Source: Termitomyces sp. T153 (taxonomy: Eukaryota; Basidiomycota; Agaricomycetes; Agaricales; Lyophyllaceae). Taken from it: a stretch of DNA of 64,000 bases. The position numbers were made by a program, and so were the translations under genes. The notes beneath the pieces were generated by a model, which worked only from the letters and a program-made list of their open reading frames with translations, was not told where the DNA came from and did not search any database. Below are positions 37,201-48,379 of this stretch, piece after piece (positions within the stretch are counted from its first letter, which is position 1; every line of letters starts with the position of its first letter). The DNA is taken from NCBI GenBank assembly GCA_018296165.2, contig JACKQL020000020.1:868001-932000 (forward strand), read 5' to 3'.

Positions 37201-37954
37201 GGGTTATGGAGGTCAACGGCAAATTGGATGGCAAACAAAGGAAAGAAGGAACATTAGGAATAGTGATTCCGTAAAAGTTTGGATAGTCATTGTTAGGTGT
37301 GAGATTAGAGAACGGATGATAGGGGTGGAAAGTAGGTATGACAGGTGGGGTTTGTGTATGCATGAGATCAGGTTTACGCACAGCAGTTGCAAGATCATTT
37401 CACTTTTTGCCCTTTTTGCCCTTGAGGAGATGAGAGATTTCTTCGTATCGACAATCTTCAAAATTTGTCAGAAACTTTCTCTTCTTTGGCTTGTTCTTGT
37501 TGTGCACAGGGCAGTAGCGGTAGTTGGGATACTGGACCATATGTTGCACCTTTACCTCCTTTGCCGTGTCCTTCCATATTTTGTTCTCTTGTAGAGGAAG
37601 ATTCTTCCAGTACTTACCTAATTATATCAATCAATCAGACCCCAGTCAAATGGATGAAACAAAGGACTGACCTAGTATTACAGAAAGTCTGTCACTGTTT
37701 GTCTGAATTGATGGGATATAATTTTGACTGCAATAGTGTTGGCGGAAGAGCATGAAGGACTTCATTGGTCAGGGAATGTGACCCTCAGGGAGTTTTTTAC
37801 CCGGCCATCTACAAGTGAATCGTGTTTCAGGAATTTTAGATGGGCATATGGTAGAGATAGCTGAGGAAGGCCCAGGTACTGACGGGGACATTGAGACTTC
37901 TTCTAATTTAGCCACTGGAATTCCCCTACTCAATGGTATTCCATTGAAATTAGC
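36652..37954 (-). pseudogene. HMG-box transcription factor gene with in-frame stops
   Basis: The minus strand encodes a basidiomycete-type HMG box. One exon (to 37,672) contains FMLFRQHYCSQNYIPSIQTN and ends DRLSVILG. After a 54-nt intron (37,671-37,618) comes KYWKNLPLQENKIWKDTAKE, ending QYPNYRYCPVHNKNKPKKRK. The C-terminal region is Pro/His-rich, with ten Gln and a Pro-rich tail ending at 36,652. Two TGA codons interrupt a frame that is otherwise open: 37,771-37,769, where the family has Arg in the HIPRP-like entry to the box, and 37,402-37,400. Both could be former CGA. A frameshift near 37,050 is needed to join the last 110 residues. The frame is open upstream to about 37,954. Probably a recent pseudogene of a DNA-binding regulator. 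Confidence 0.65.
37171..37200. repeat. (GTT)10 microsatellite
   Basis: Ten perfect GTT units. On the minus strand they encode ten Gln in the HMG-box gene, so the tract is likely length-variable. Confidence 0.95.
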
Positions 37955-38499
37955 TATTTGTTGTACTCACATACTGCTTTGCTAGAGGTAAATCTGGCTG
38001 GGTCATAATATTCTGTTTGAAGAGATGCAAGGATCGCGTCAGCTGGCCCTACTATCAAGGTAGAAGGTTCAAAGGAGAGCCAAAGGTTGAGGACTTACTG
38101 TTCTGGGATTACTTATAGAGTCGACAATATCAGTAGGCACCCACATCACCTTGTTGTATCCTCTGATTTGTTCTCAACTTCATAAATTGTTGTATCTTGT
38201 CTCAAGATATCTTGACAAGTATTACAAACCCATGTAAGCTTTAGGCACAATGCATTGCTTGTATTCCATCCACCATATTGCTTTTTTGAGGTCCCTGTCC
38301 AACAACCCTTTGTCTTGTCATGCATTGCTTGATTGCTCAATCAGGAAGTTGTTAGTCCTTGCCTCACAGCTTTCTCCATCTGTGTTGCTGTTGGAGACCT
38401 TCTCAACTCTTGACTCTAAATTGGAGATTACATACATATCTTAATGTTGCTCTGTTCATCCCCTTCTGGATCATGGAGTTCCTCATGGGAAACCTCTCA
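37955..38499. other. Boundary region, no gene
   Basis: The last CpG of the normal island is near 38,122. From there the CpG-poor block begins. No recognisable gene. Confidence 0.45.
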
Positions 38500-39474
38500 A
38501 CAGCCAATATTATCAATCACTGCTTGGTGTTTCCTTGGCAACTGGCCAATACTCATATTGTAGAAGCAGGCTCAGCACAAAATGATGAGCCTTTGCAACA
38601 TAATGAGTTACAACCCTCCAAATATAATCCCATAGAGATAATTAAAGGTCACATTTTACCTTGTATACACCCACTTACCCATGCTGACTTATGACATAGT
38701 TAATGCTGCATTGGTCTCCATGCAACAATCTGCAGATAGTCTTATCAAAAGCCTTATAACTCTCCAATCATCACTTAGGAAGCACTCCCTCCAGAACATG
38801 AGCAAAAGGCTTTCCTTTAAAGAATATATCTTCTGATTATCTTTCTGAATTGCAATGATCAGAGTGATAACAATGATTTAACTATAAAATCACTAAATCA
38901 AGATGGCTTGAAAGAGAAGCTCCACCAAGAGTACAGGACACTGATGCAGATATTCTCAGCGATTCTTGTTATCATGATCACAGTTAACTCCTCTTCACTA
39001 TTGTTGATAGTCCAGTGTTCTCATGGCAATGGCTATATCAAACACTCACTGAGTCATGATGTTTTTTCAGTATTTTCGGCCACCACACTGGGGACACTAA
39101 ATGTGGCCATTTTGACAGGATTCTTTGCATTTGTCTGCAGATTTATAATCACTGCTATTGCCATTTTTGGTATTGGTATGTGTGCAGCAGGAATATATGG
39201 CATGTATGGTAAACACATATCCTCAACAACCTTTTATGGGTGTACCTTGGTCTTGTCTCTTGGTTTTCTGTTCCTTTTGTTTGCTGTCGGTTTAACAACT
39301 GGACAGATTGTGTTTTTGACAACAACAACACACTTTGATTCCCTTTCATTGTGTGCTCTTATCATGGGTATTGCCACTTTTGTTGTCTGCATATTGGTTG
39401 TCTTGTGTAGTAGATGGTTCAAGTATCCTTTGAGTTTGAGATGCACCATGTTTATTACCTACCAATTAGGATAG
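38500..39474 (+). CDS. Multi-pass membrane protein in the CpG-poor block
   Basis: An uninterrupted frame of 188 codons (38,908-39,474) encodes about five hydrophobic helices: around IFSAILVIMITV, LNVAILTGFFAFVCRFIITA, FGIGMCAAGIYGMY, CTLVLSLGFLFLLFAVGL and LCALIMGIATFVVCILVVL. Just upstream, 38,500-38,694 (NDEPLQHNE ... ILPCIHPLTHAD) and 38,698-38,840 (DIVNAALVSMQQSADSLIKS, helical) match the fragment at 26,912-27,340. They probably form N-terminal exons of the same gene; exact splice sites are unclear. An open frame this long is unusual in a block where other coding sequence is full of stops. I do not recognise the family, and it may be a host gene or one carried by a repeat. Confidence 0.4.
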
Positions 39475-40366
39475 AGGTCAGCCAGATGTACCTTCTTCAA
39501 GTTAGAAATGACTCAACATGGTACATATTCCCATAACAGAGATAGAATTGATACTTCTATGGCTCAAGTTCTGACTTATGTGCCATGTGATACAATGTGC
39601 AAGAAACACAAGTGTAGAGCAACAAAGTGAAGTATACCATAGATGAGTGCTGAAGAAAGCAAAAGCAGGTGAGTGAAAAGTAGATAAATTGAATTATTGC
39701 AGGAGCATGTATACAGATGCCAATTATCATGGTGTTGCAGAAACAATGCATATTGTCCATTATTGTCATCTTTCCATTCCTTTAATGGGACTTCAACCTA
39801 TTGTGTATGTGGAGGGGGGGGGGGTTCCAGCATCATAATGTCACATATTGCATAGACTACACATGCATACAGGTACACAGCCAGAACTCATTGGCCAGAA
39901 CTCATTTAAGCACTACACACTGTTGTTTTTCTTTTTTATGTCATCAACATATCTGAGCAATGTACATTCTGTCCTGCTTTCTTGAAGACTAAGCTATAGT
40001 ACTAGTACTAGTACAAAGTTTACAGTAGTGGACTTGTCCTCATACACCAGCAGCAGCCTGAGACTCTTAGGTCCAGCTGACCTGAGGGGCTCTCTCACTG
40101 TAGAGCAAACAACCTGCTAGTTGGATGACTGTGATGACTAAAAGGACTTATGGAGCATTGGAGTTTGATGGTAGTTGAACAGATGACCTGGGAGTCTGGA
40201 GTTGGTAAGAATGCTAAGTTCAGAGACTGATTGAGGTTAGAGGACTGGGGAGTTGAGCTGGAGTTTTGTAGGAGAGTGAAGTTAACAATTAGATCATATT
40301 TTGTGGTTTGCCACATGGTAGGCACAGACTGGCCTGACACTGCTGCTCCTTTGTAGCCTTGGAAAC
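39475..40366. other. CpG-poor repeat sequence
   Basis: Contains an 11-bp G run at 39,814-39,824, a segment (39,950-40,050) matching 29,745-29,890, and a segment (40,040-40,265) matching 25,660-26,030 inverted. No gene. Confidence 0.5.
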
Positions 40367-40780
40367 TGTAAGGGCAACCTCTGTAGGCTGTGGCTCAATC
40401 ACACAACTGAAAGAAAGAGATCCAAAATGAGGCTCAATCACACAACTGGAAGAAGGAGATCCAAAATCTCTTTAGCATCTACAAGATATTCTAGAGTTCT
40501 AGCTACTCACCTGTCAGAGGGAGATCCAAAGGGAACAAGTCTAAGGATTCCTGATGCTAGTATTCAGAATATTTACTCTAGAGATTCTGGGAAAAACACT
40601 CAACAACAACCAGATCCAGAATCCAATCCAAAGTGGAAATCCATCATATATGGCCTTGATCTTCTCACTCCTGGCACTTGACCACATACATATATAACCA
40701 AAGAATAGCCCTTAGTTGAAAGTACTAAGCTTAGAATAAAGGGTACAATCCAGGGGTCCAGCAACAGTGTTCTCTTGACA
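40367..40780 (-). repeat. LTR (3' LTR of a minus-strand chromovirus)
   Basis: Begins TGTAAGGGCAACC and ends CTTGACA on the plus strand, the reverse complement of the TG...CA LTR at 53,146-53,702. It aligns to that LTR over most of its length but is shorter (414 versus 557 bp). It is followed by CCTCCCTCT, the reverse complement of a polypurine tract, so it sits at the 3' end of the element at 40,781-41,785. Confidence 0.8.
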
Positions 40781-41785
40781 TCATCCTCCCTCTAGTATTT
40801 GGTATCTCAATGTACTGAATAGAAAAAGTTGTGGATTACATGGCCAGCTGCTGAAATGGGGTAGATGCCTTAAATTGCTTTTAGTGCACTGCTGTGCCTG
40901 TGGTAGAAGTTCCAAATTAGAGTTGGTGCACATATGTTGGCCTGTGTCTCCCAAGAAATGTCCTTGATGCTATAGCCCTTCCATTTCACCTTAAACTGTA
41001 ACTTTTCCCGGAATATCCTGCTATCCAAAATTTCCTCCACCTTCTATTCCTCATTAACCACAAGTGGTGGTGGGGGTGCCTTAGGGTGCTGGCCAGGGAT
41101 AGAGGCTTCTAGAGCTGGAACAGCTTGACAACATTGAAGACTGGGTGCAGTTGATGCAGGCTTGTCAGAAGCTTAATTTGGTATGCCAAAGGCCCTACCT
41201 TCTTTTCCACTACAAAGGGGCCATGGTGACAATATGACAGCTTTTGTAATGGCCTGGCTGTCTTTATGTCCAAGCTGTCCAAGTACATACATTTCCCAGG
41301 CTTGTATATAGGGGCTGGCATCTGCTGGTAGTTGCAGTACTGCACCATGTCATCCTTTGCCTTCACCAGTGCTGCCTTTGCCTCCTCCTGTGCTTTTTTC
41401 ATCCTGTCCACAAAGTCATTGACTGAGTTATTTTCTGAGGGATGTGCCCAAGCTTTGAATCCCATGCAGAGGTGTTTGCTAGTGTCTAGAAAGAATGGAG
41501 CCACCTGAGTGGAAGAATGAATGTGGTTGTTGTACTGGAACTCCACATTTGGCAAAAGCTCATCCCAGTCATCCTGCCTCTTGTTACAAAACAGGTGGAA
41601 ATACTATTTCAGCTCTTAGTTAACACATTTTGTCTGCTCATCAGACTGAGCATAATAGGCTGTAGTAGTGTGGAGTTTCACTCTCAGCAGGCAGTACAGT
41701 TCCTGAGTGAACTCTGCCACAAGCTGGGGGCCTGGGTCTGAAACATACCCATCAGACAATACAGGCTAGCTGCTCACAGAGCTGA
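40781..41785 (-). mobile_element. Truncated chromovirus: integrase C-terminus and chromodomain
   Basis: Minus strand. A chromodomain at about 41,045-40,945 reads VEEILDSRIFREKLQFKVKW, then KGYSIKDISWE, with the aromatic residues kept. Upstream a 148-codon frame (41,555-41,109) is the integrase C-terminus: VEFQYNNHIHSSTQVAPFF and LHQLHPVFNVVKLF. Further upstream, DGYVSDPGPQLVAEFTQEL is the integrase core. The element is cut at 41,785 by the LTR of another element, and the rest is missing. Confidence 0.8.
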
Positions 41786-42060
41786 TGTAAGGGCAACCTC
41801 TGGGAGTGGCAGCTCAATCATGCAGCTAGTAGAGGAGAATTCAAAGAGAAAAAGTCTATGGATCTCTGCTGCTTGGTGTGGCACATCAGCAGGTGGCAGA
41901 GGCATGAGAACAACTGTACAGGAGGCTGGAGCTAGCCCTAACCCTAGAGAAGTGCTTAACAAGGAACTACAGGAAGTTCTGAGGGTCTCTGGAGATCTCT
42001 GGGGTTTTGGATTGAGCCATGGAGATTGCCACAGAGGTTGGAAATGGAAGTCCCCTAACA
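41786..42060 (-). repeat. Short LTR variant of a second minus-strand chromovirus
   Basis: Starts TGTAAGGGCAACCTCTG like the LTR at 40,367 and ends GTCCCCTAACA, the complement of the TGTTAGGGGA start of the 53,146 LTR. It is followed by a CCCCCCCTCT polypyrimidine run, the complement of a polypurine tract. At 275 bp it has lost about half the LTR. The 5 bp before it is GCTGA; no matching copy is clear at the other end. Confidence 0.7.
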
Positions 42061-45000
42061 TTACCCCCCCTCTAGCATGCAGTGTCTTGACATGCAGAAT
42101 AAAGAAGTTATAGATTGCCTGGTCCACTAGTAAAATGGAGTAGATTCCTCAGATGGCCTGCAGCACATCTGGGTGCCTCCAATAGAACTCCCTAATCAGC
42201 CCTGGTGTGTGCACATTCTCAGGGGATGTCCTCAATTCTATAACCTTTCTACTTCACCTTGTATTGTAACTGTCATTAGAACAGATGATTATCTAAGATA
42301 TTTTCCACCTTATACTCCTTGTTGTCATTGACTACCATTGGAGGTGGTGGAAGTGCTGGGCATTGCCTCAGAATGGAGTTCTTTGAGGCTGGCATTAGCT
42401 TAATTGCATTGAACACTGGATGGAGCTAGTGTATCTTTGCAGGGAGCTGGAGTTAATAAGCTAGTGGCCCAACCTGTCATTCCACCATGAAGGGTCCCAA
42501 CTGGTGGTGTGAAGAGCTTTTTGATGGTCAGGTAGTTGTAACATTGGAGGTGTCCAGGTAGACCCAATCCTCAGGCTGGTACTTGGGTGCCAGGGTTCTT
42601 CTGCAGTTATAATATCACACCATGTTATCCCTTGCCTTTGCCAGGGCTGCCTAGGCTTCCTCCTGTGACCTTTTCATCTGGTCCACAAACTTGTTCACTG
42701 CTTCATTCTCCAATGGCTGGGCCTAGGGTTTAAAGCTCATGCACAGGTGATTTCTGGTGTCTAGGAAGAAGGGCAAAAACTGGGTAATCACATAAACATG
42801 GTTGTTGTACTGGAATTTAGCATCAGGGAGGAGTTTGTCCTAGTTTTCCTGACACTCATTGCAGAAAAGACAGAGGTATTGCTCAAGCTCCTGATTAATG
42901 CATTTAGTCTGGCCATTGGACTGTGGGTGGTAGGCAGTGGAGGTGTGCAGCTTTATGCCAAATAGTCAGTAGAGCTCTGGTGAAGTCCACTACAAATTGT
43001 GGCCCATAGTCAGATGCATAGGCATTAGAGAGGCCATGGAGCTTTTAGATGTTTCTCTAGTATAAGTTGATGGTGCTTATAGTAGAGCAAGTAGTGTGAG
43101 TGGGAATGAAATGTGCTCATTTACTATATAGGTCCACCACTACCATGATGGCATCATAACTATGGGCATTGGGGAGCTTTACAATGAAGTCCACCAAAGC
43201 AATGCTCCAGCATTTCAAGGAGATAGGGAGGAGATGTAGCTGCCTATTGGGGAGATGGCATTGGGGCTTGGTCCAGAGGCAGAAATTGCATGTATGGGTG
43301 TAGGACCCAATGTACCAGGACATCTGTGGCCACCAGTAGTTTCAGGATACTAGCTCCAACATTTTCCATTGGCTAGGGTGTAAAGCAATCCAAGAGTCAT
43401 AGTGTTGCTCTACAATTCTCTGGCAGAGCTCTGGAATGTTGGACATGTAGATGTGGTCCCAGAAGGCCAGAAGCCCATCTCAGAGGGCCTATTCATCTGT
43501 GCAGACAGACTTGGTGCCAGTAGTGCATCTTGATTTCAGTGCTCAGGCTGCCTGGATAACAAGTTCTTCTTGCTGACCAACCTGATTTCAATGTCAGATG
43601 TCTCAGAAGATGTCCACCTCTGCTCCTTTGACAGCTAAACCTTTCATAGATTGGATCACAAATAATTTGGAGTGGAGGAGCATGATGTTGCTATTGTTGT
43701 CTCCTTTGGTGCTCTGGTCTGCTCTCTGGGACAGGGTGTCTGGCTTCTCTATACTGCAGCCTGGCTTGTGGTGCAGTCTGGCTTGTGGTGCAGTGAGAAG
43801 TTGAAGTTGGCTAGATAGAGGGACTACAGGGCTTGTCAGCAGTTGAGCTTCTTAGCTGTCTGAAAGTATTTGAGGTTCTTGTGATTCATCCAAACCTCAA
43901 ACTTATGCTACACCCTCTAAGGAAGGCTGCCACACTTCAGAGGACCAGATAATGGCTAGCATCTCCTTGTCATGGATCTCATGGTTGTGCTCTACTGCAT
44001 TCATGCTCTTGGAGTAAAAGGCCACCAAATGCTACTTCCCATCCTCTGGGGACTGTTGTAATAGAACAGCTCTGGTGGCAAAGTTAGAACTGTCAGCTTT
44101 CACTCAGAAGGGAGAGTTGTGGTCTGGGAAGAGGAGGACTGGTCTGGAGGTGATGGTGCACTTGAGAGCATTGAAGGCCATCTATCCTGGAGGCCCCTAG
44201 CACCAGACAGTGTCCTTTGTAGTGAGGTCAAATAGAGAGCAGGCATGATGCAAGAAGTTCTGGATCAACCTCTGGTAGAAGTTAGTAAAGCCTAGAAAGG
44301 CCTGCACTTCCTTCTTGTTCTTGGGCTCCAGCCACTCTGCAACACCTGCCACCTTCACCAGATCCATCTCCACAGCTTTGTGTGAGATGATCAGCCTGAG
44401 ATACTTAATTCAGGTCTGCTCAAAACTGCACTTTTCTGGTTGGAGATAGAGCTAGTAATGGTGGAGGTGTTCCAAGACAAGGCACATAATCTGGTAGTGC
44501 TCCTCTAATGTTTTGGTGTAGATAAGGATGTTGTTGAGGTATATGCACACTATGCCTTTGGCAACAAGGTCCTGGAAGATATTGTTCATCATTGTCTGAA
44601 AAGTGGCCAGGCTATTGGTGAGTCCAAAGAACATGATGAGAGGTTTGAACAGTCCCTGGTTAGTCTGGAAGACAGCCTTCCATTTGTCTTTTCCTGGATG
44701 TGCACATTGTTGTAGCCCCACTAGAGATCCAGTTTAGTGAAGTATTGGGCATCCTGGAGGTTATTGATGAGCTCAGAGATAAGGGGGAGGGGGTAGTAAT
44801 TCTTCATAGTCATAGCATTAAGCACCCAATAGTCTTAGACCAGTTAGAGTGAGCCATCCTTCTTTTTGGTGAAGAAGACTAGAGAAGCCATAAGAGATTT
44901 GAAGGAGCAAATGCAACTGGAATTCAGGTATTCTTGTAGGAAGGCATCAAGCTCATCCTGCTCCTTAGGCACTAGCAAGTAGACCTTACAGCTTGAGGGC

Positions 45001-45395
45001 TTAGAATGCAGCATTAATTCAATGGTATGGTCTCACTGTTCACACTCTAGGAGCAAGTCAAACAAGGCCTTAGAGAATACATCCTAAAATGTGTGGAAGT
45101 ATGGAGGCATGATGTCCTGGAATGCCTGGGGTGCAGAGTTGGCAGCAAACACTGGAGCCAGCCACTGGAATGTGGTCTGGCTAGCCCAGATCTCTGCAGT
45201 GGAGGGCAGTGAGAGTAAGGTGGTGGTATAGATCTGATCTCTAACTTCTACTGCCTTGTTTTCATAGTATATGCACATGCCACTTAGCAATATGCTTTTC
45301 AAAGACTACAAGAGCTTCACCAATCTGCTGGTCTGTGCTCCTGATTGTGACAAACTGGCATCCATCATCCCTCAGCCAGACCAACTGCAAAAGTG
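42061..45395 (-). mobile_element. Decayed chromovirus pol region, minus strand
   Basis: Domains run right to left: protease-RT spacer at 45,302-45,084; RT at about 44,900-44,450; RNase H at 44,250-43,900; integrase zinc finger and core at about 43,330-42,900 (THTCNFCLWTKPQC and VDFIVKLPN); integrase C-terminus at 42,850-42,420; and a chromodomain at about 42,335-42,240. The RT frame holds KDKWKAVFQTNQGLFKPL and MFFGLTNSLATFQTMMN, but the catalytic box reads YLNN at 44,541-44,530 instead of YLDD. Stops occur throughout, so it is not functional. A solo LTR (45,401-46,467) interrupts it on the right. Confidence 0.8.
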
Positions 45396-45400
45396 GCCAG

Positions 45401-46467
45401 TGTTACAGCCCACTTTCAGACCTCCAGACCTCTTCCCAAGCCACTCTGCTTCTCTGGAGTTTTCTTCCAACACCTCCTTGACTCACTCCAACCCTTATTC
45501 ACCCAGAGCACCTGCTCTGACTATCTCCAACACTTCTCTAGCAAACTCCAACAACCTTCTGGCAAACTCTGGCATGTCTCCTATAGGCCTCCTCAGTTCC
45601 CCTTCTCCCTCCACAAGGTCCCTGAGCTTCTCCAAACTCTCTCCTGACTCAGGCACACATTGCTAGCTTGCCCTTGCAACCTACTCAATCCCTCTAAATT
45701 CCTCTAACAACTACAGAGCAGGCCACATTTCCATTAGTTCCCATCAGAACATCAATGTGGCCTGTGATCTGATCAGAACCAACACCTGACAGCCCCATGC
45801 AGCTCCAACAAGTCCTGCAATCACACTCCCAACCCCCAGAAGAGTCTAGTAGCTAGTATATAAGTTGTAGAATAACATCTGTTATTCTAGTCTTGATATT
45901 GCATTACCTGTAGTTACTTGTTTCTTGTTACATTTTGTTTTTGTTTTTATCTCTAGTCTTGTGTTTCTCTTAATCCATCTTGTTTTGTTTCCATCTTGTC
46001 TTGACTCTGTCTTGATTCATTTGTCTCTGTAACCTTTATTGTTCCTAAGCCCTTTTCAACTTTAATGCTTTTACAGACTCTGTGCATACATTACAACCCT
46101 CAAACATCTATAACTAACCCTGGACTTTGCCCTATACTCAGCCTCAGAACCCATCACTCTTAATTGATCCTCCATCAATCTCTGGCCCCACTTCCATCAT
46201 TTGCATAATTTCTGCTTGCTCCAAAGTCTGTATATTTGCCTATAGACTTGTGCCTAATGCACTTCCAAACCCAAACTCTATTGTACCAGGTTTTAGACTT
46301 CTCCAAACTACTCTGAACTTGCTTGGACTACTTCTTGTGGCTTACTCTTGCAAGTATCTGAAGTCTGGACCACCTTGGAGCACTAGGCTAAAAGTGCAGG
46401 ACATTGTGTCTGCCTAGTAAGGACTCACCCAGTTAAGCTGAGCCTGCATGGTTAGCAGAACCTGACA
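45401..46467 (+). repeat. Old solo LTR of the 1.1-kb LTR family, with target duplication
   Basis: TG...CA element from TGTTACAGCCC to GCAGAACCTGACA, flanked by GCCAG at 45,396-45,400 and 46,468-46,472, a perfect 5-bp target duplication. It is homologous along its length to the CpG-rich solo LTR at 60,675-61,808, in opposite orientation. A TATATAAG box lies at 45,857-45,864. I see no CpG inside. No internal element sequence remains, so it arose by LTR-LTR recombination. Confidence 0.9.
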
Positions 46468-46472
46468 GCCAG

Positions 46473-47212
46473 CTGAGCACTGGATAAATCATGGGCTTGT
46501 TTAAGGCCCTGCTCCTGATGCCCAACAACATGTGCTATAAGAGAGTTGGAGAGCTCCAGAGCATATTTGTGATGAGTAGTTTTACTATTGGTAGGAGAAA
46601 GAACCTGATCAAGGAGGACAGCCAAGAGAATGTTAGTATTAGAGCATGCTATCCATCAAGGAATGTGAGAGGGGGGCATGGTAGAGGATTTGGTAGACTC
46701 AGCAGGCTTAAGATGGCCTGGAGGGGCAGAGTGGCTGACTACTGGAGCATTACTATGCTAAGAAGTGATTTGGGCAGCAGCAACCAAGTGCCCTTTCTCT
46801 ACAGTGGCTAGTTGGCATTTGATAGCAGAGAGAGTCAGCTGTATCTGCTGCATAGTGGACCATCAATTGGCTGTTCAGTGAGGAGTGTGAGCAGGCCCAG
46901 TCCTAGAAACTGAGGGAGTGCCAGAAGTGATGGCTGGACAAGCAAGCCAGAGGGGCTGCTGTAGGGGAGCAGGTTGGGGAGGTAGTGTTAGAGCCAAAGT
47001 ATAATGACATAGTAAGGAGTAGGATTGTGTGCTATGAGCTAGAAAGGCAGACAGCATGGGAGACTGAACAACTTGTAAGGAGATGAACATCTTGTGGATA
47101 AACCTAATGAAAAGCAAGCAGATACAAGTGACAAGTGAGAGTTGAAGGAGCACAAGGCAGCTAAGAGTTGAGAAAGGGGCAAGTGCAGCAAGCCAAACAT
47201 GAGCACCAACAC
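46473..47212. other. Decayed retroelement sequence, unassigned
   Basis: CpG-free. A minus-strand frame with few stops (for example LSAIKCQLATVEKGHLVAAA) could be gag-like, but I could not match it to a family. It ends where the plus-strand chromovirus begins. Confidence 0.35.
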
Positions 47213-47764
47213 TGTCAGAGGATGTCCCATTCCCCCTCTGTCCTGTTCTCCTTCTTTATGGTTTTTCTTTATTCTCCTTTGTGTTCCCTATCTGCTGGTC
47301 CCAGTTTTAGCCCTCAGGCTGTATGAGTTCTCTGTCTATAATTCTGGCAAGCATTGCCCCTTCTATATAGCCTCCTACCAGACTCTTGGATTGTTTTTTG
47401 TATTCCAGGCCTACCACTCATTGTAGGCCTCCCATCTCTGGATCACAAGTACTTCAAAGGGCTATCTCCTGGTTATATTTATACATGGTCACATGCTAGG
47501 AGTCTGGAGATCAAGGCCATTTACAATGGATTTCTGCTTTTTGATTGGGTTTCAGATTTAGTTGTTGTTGGGTGTTTCTTCTAGAAGCTCTAGACTAAAT
47601 TTTCTGAATACTAATATGGGGATCCTTAGACTTGTACTCTTTGGATCTCCCTTTGCCAGGTGAGTAGCTAGAACTCTAGAACTTCTTGTAAATGTTGTAT
47701 AGACTTTAGATCTCCTTCTGCTAGTTGTGTGATTGAGCCACAGCCTCCAGAGGTTGCTCTTATA
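47213..47764 (+). repeat. 5' LTR of the plus-strand chromovirus
   Basis: 552 bp from TGTCAGAGGATGTCC to GCTCTTATA. It aligns along its length to the 3' LTR at 53,146-53,702. The terminal CA has become TA, consistent with C-to-T decay. Confidence 0.88.
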
Positions 47765-48379
47765 GCAGAACAAGTCTCTAGACTTGGTCTGGGAGCCCTC
47801 TTTTTGATTTTCTGAGTTCTACTTGGTTTCTCAAAAGGTCTCTCCCCCACTAGTATCTTAGTGCCTCCTGTGCTCCTCCTATGATCCAACCAACCCCTCC
47901 AGCACCTCCCCTTCAGGCTTCAAGCCTCCAAGACAATGCCTGAGTTATTTGCTGTTCTTAGAGACATAGGTTCAACTTACTCAAGCCTCCCTTACCTTGC
48001 ACACCACTAAACTCACTAGGCTCCATCAAAGCACTAAACCAATGTCCCTTTTCCTCTAGGCCCTCCTGGAATGTCTCCCCCTCACTCCTACTCCTCCCCC
48101 TGGACCCCCAGCAGCTGCAGAAAGGTTCTCTTCTGCACCTAGCTTAGAGGTTTGAGCACCCTACTCCAATCTTCCTTGCCCTGCACTCTCTGATGTATTT
48201 GATGGGGACTGTAGAGTTGGAGAACATTTCCTCCAGTCTTGCATCACCTATATCCAGTTGAGCAGTGAATCCTTTGCTTCTGATGCCTTGAAAATTGCCT
48301 GGGTTCTCTTCTACATGAAGGCAGGCTAAGCCTCAACCTACACACTGCACATTTTTTTAACACACAGGAGGAGTTGAGT

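Noticed and set aside
45271..46417. Plus-strand open frames of 84-131 codons
   Set aside because: They lie across or inside the old solo LTR and reflect its lack of stops, not a gene.
46491..46811. Plus-strand 106-codon frame
   Set aside because: Antisense to probable gag-like debris, with no motif.
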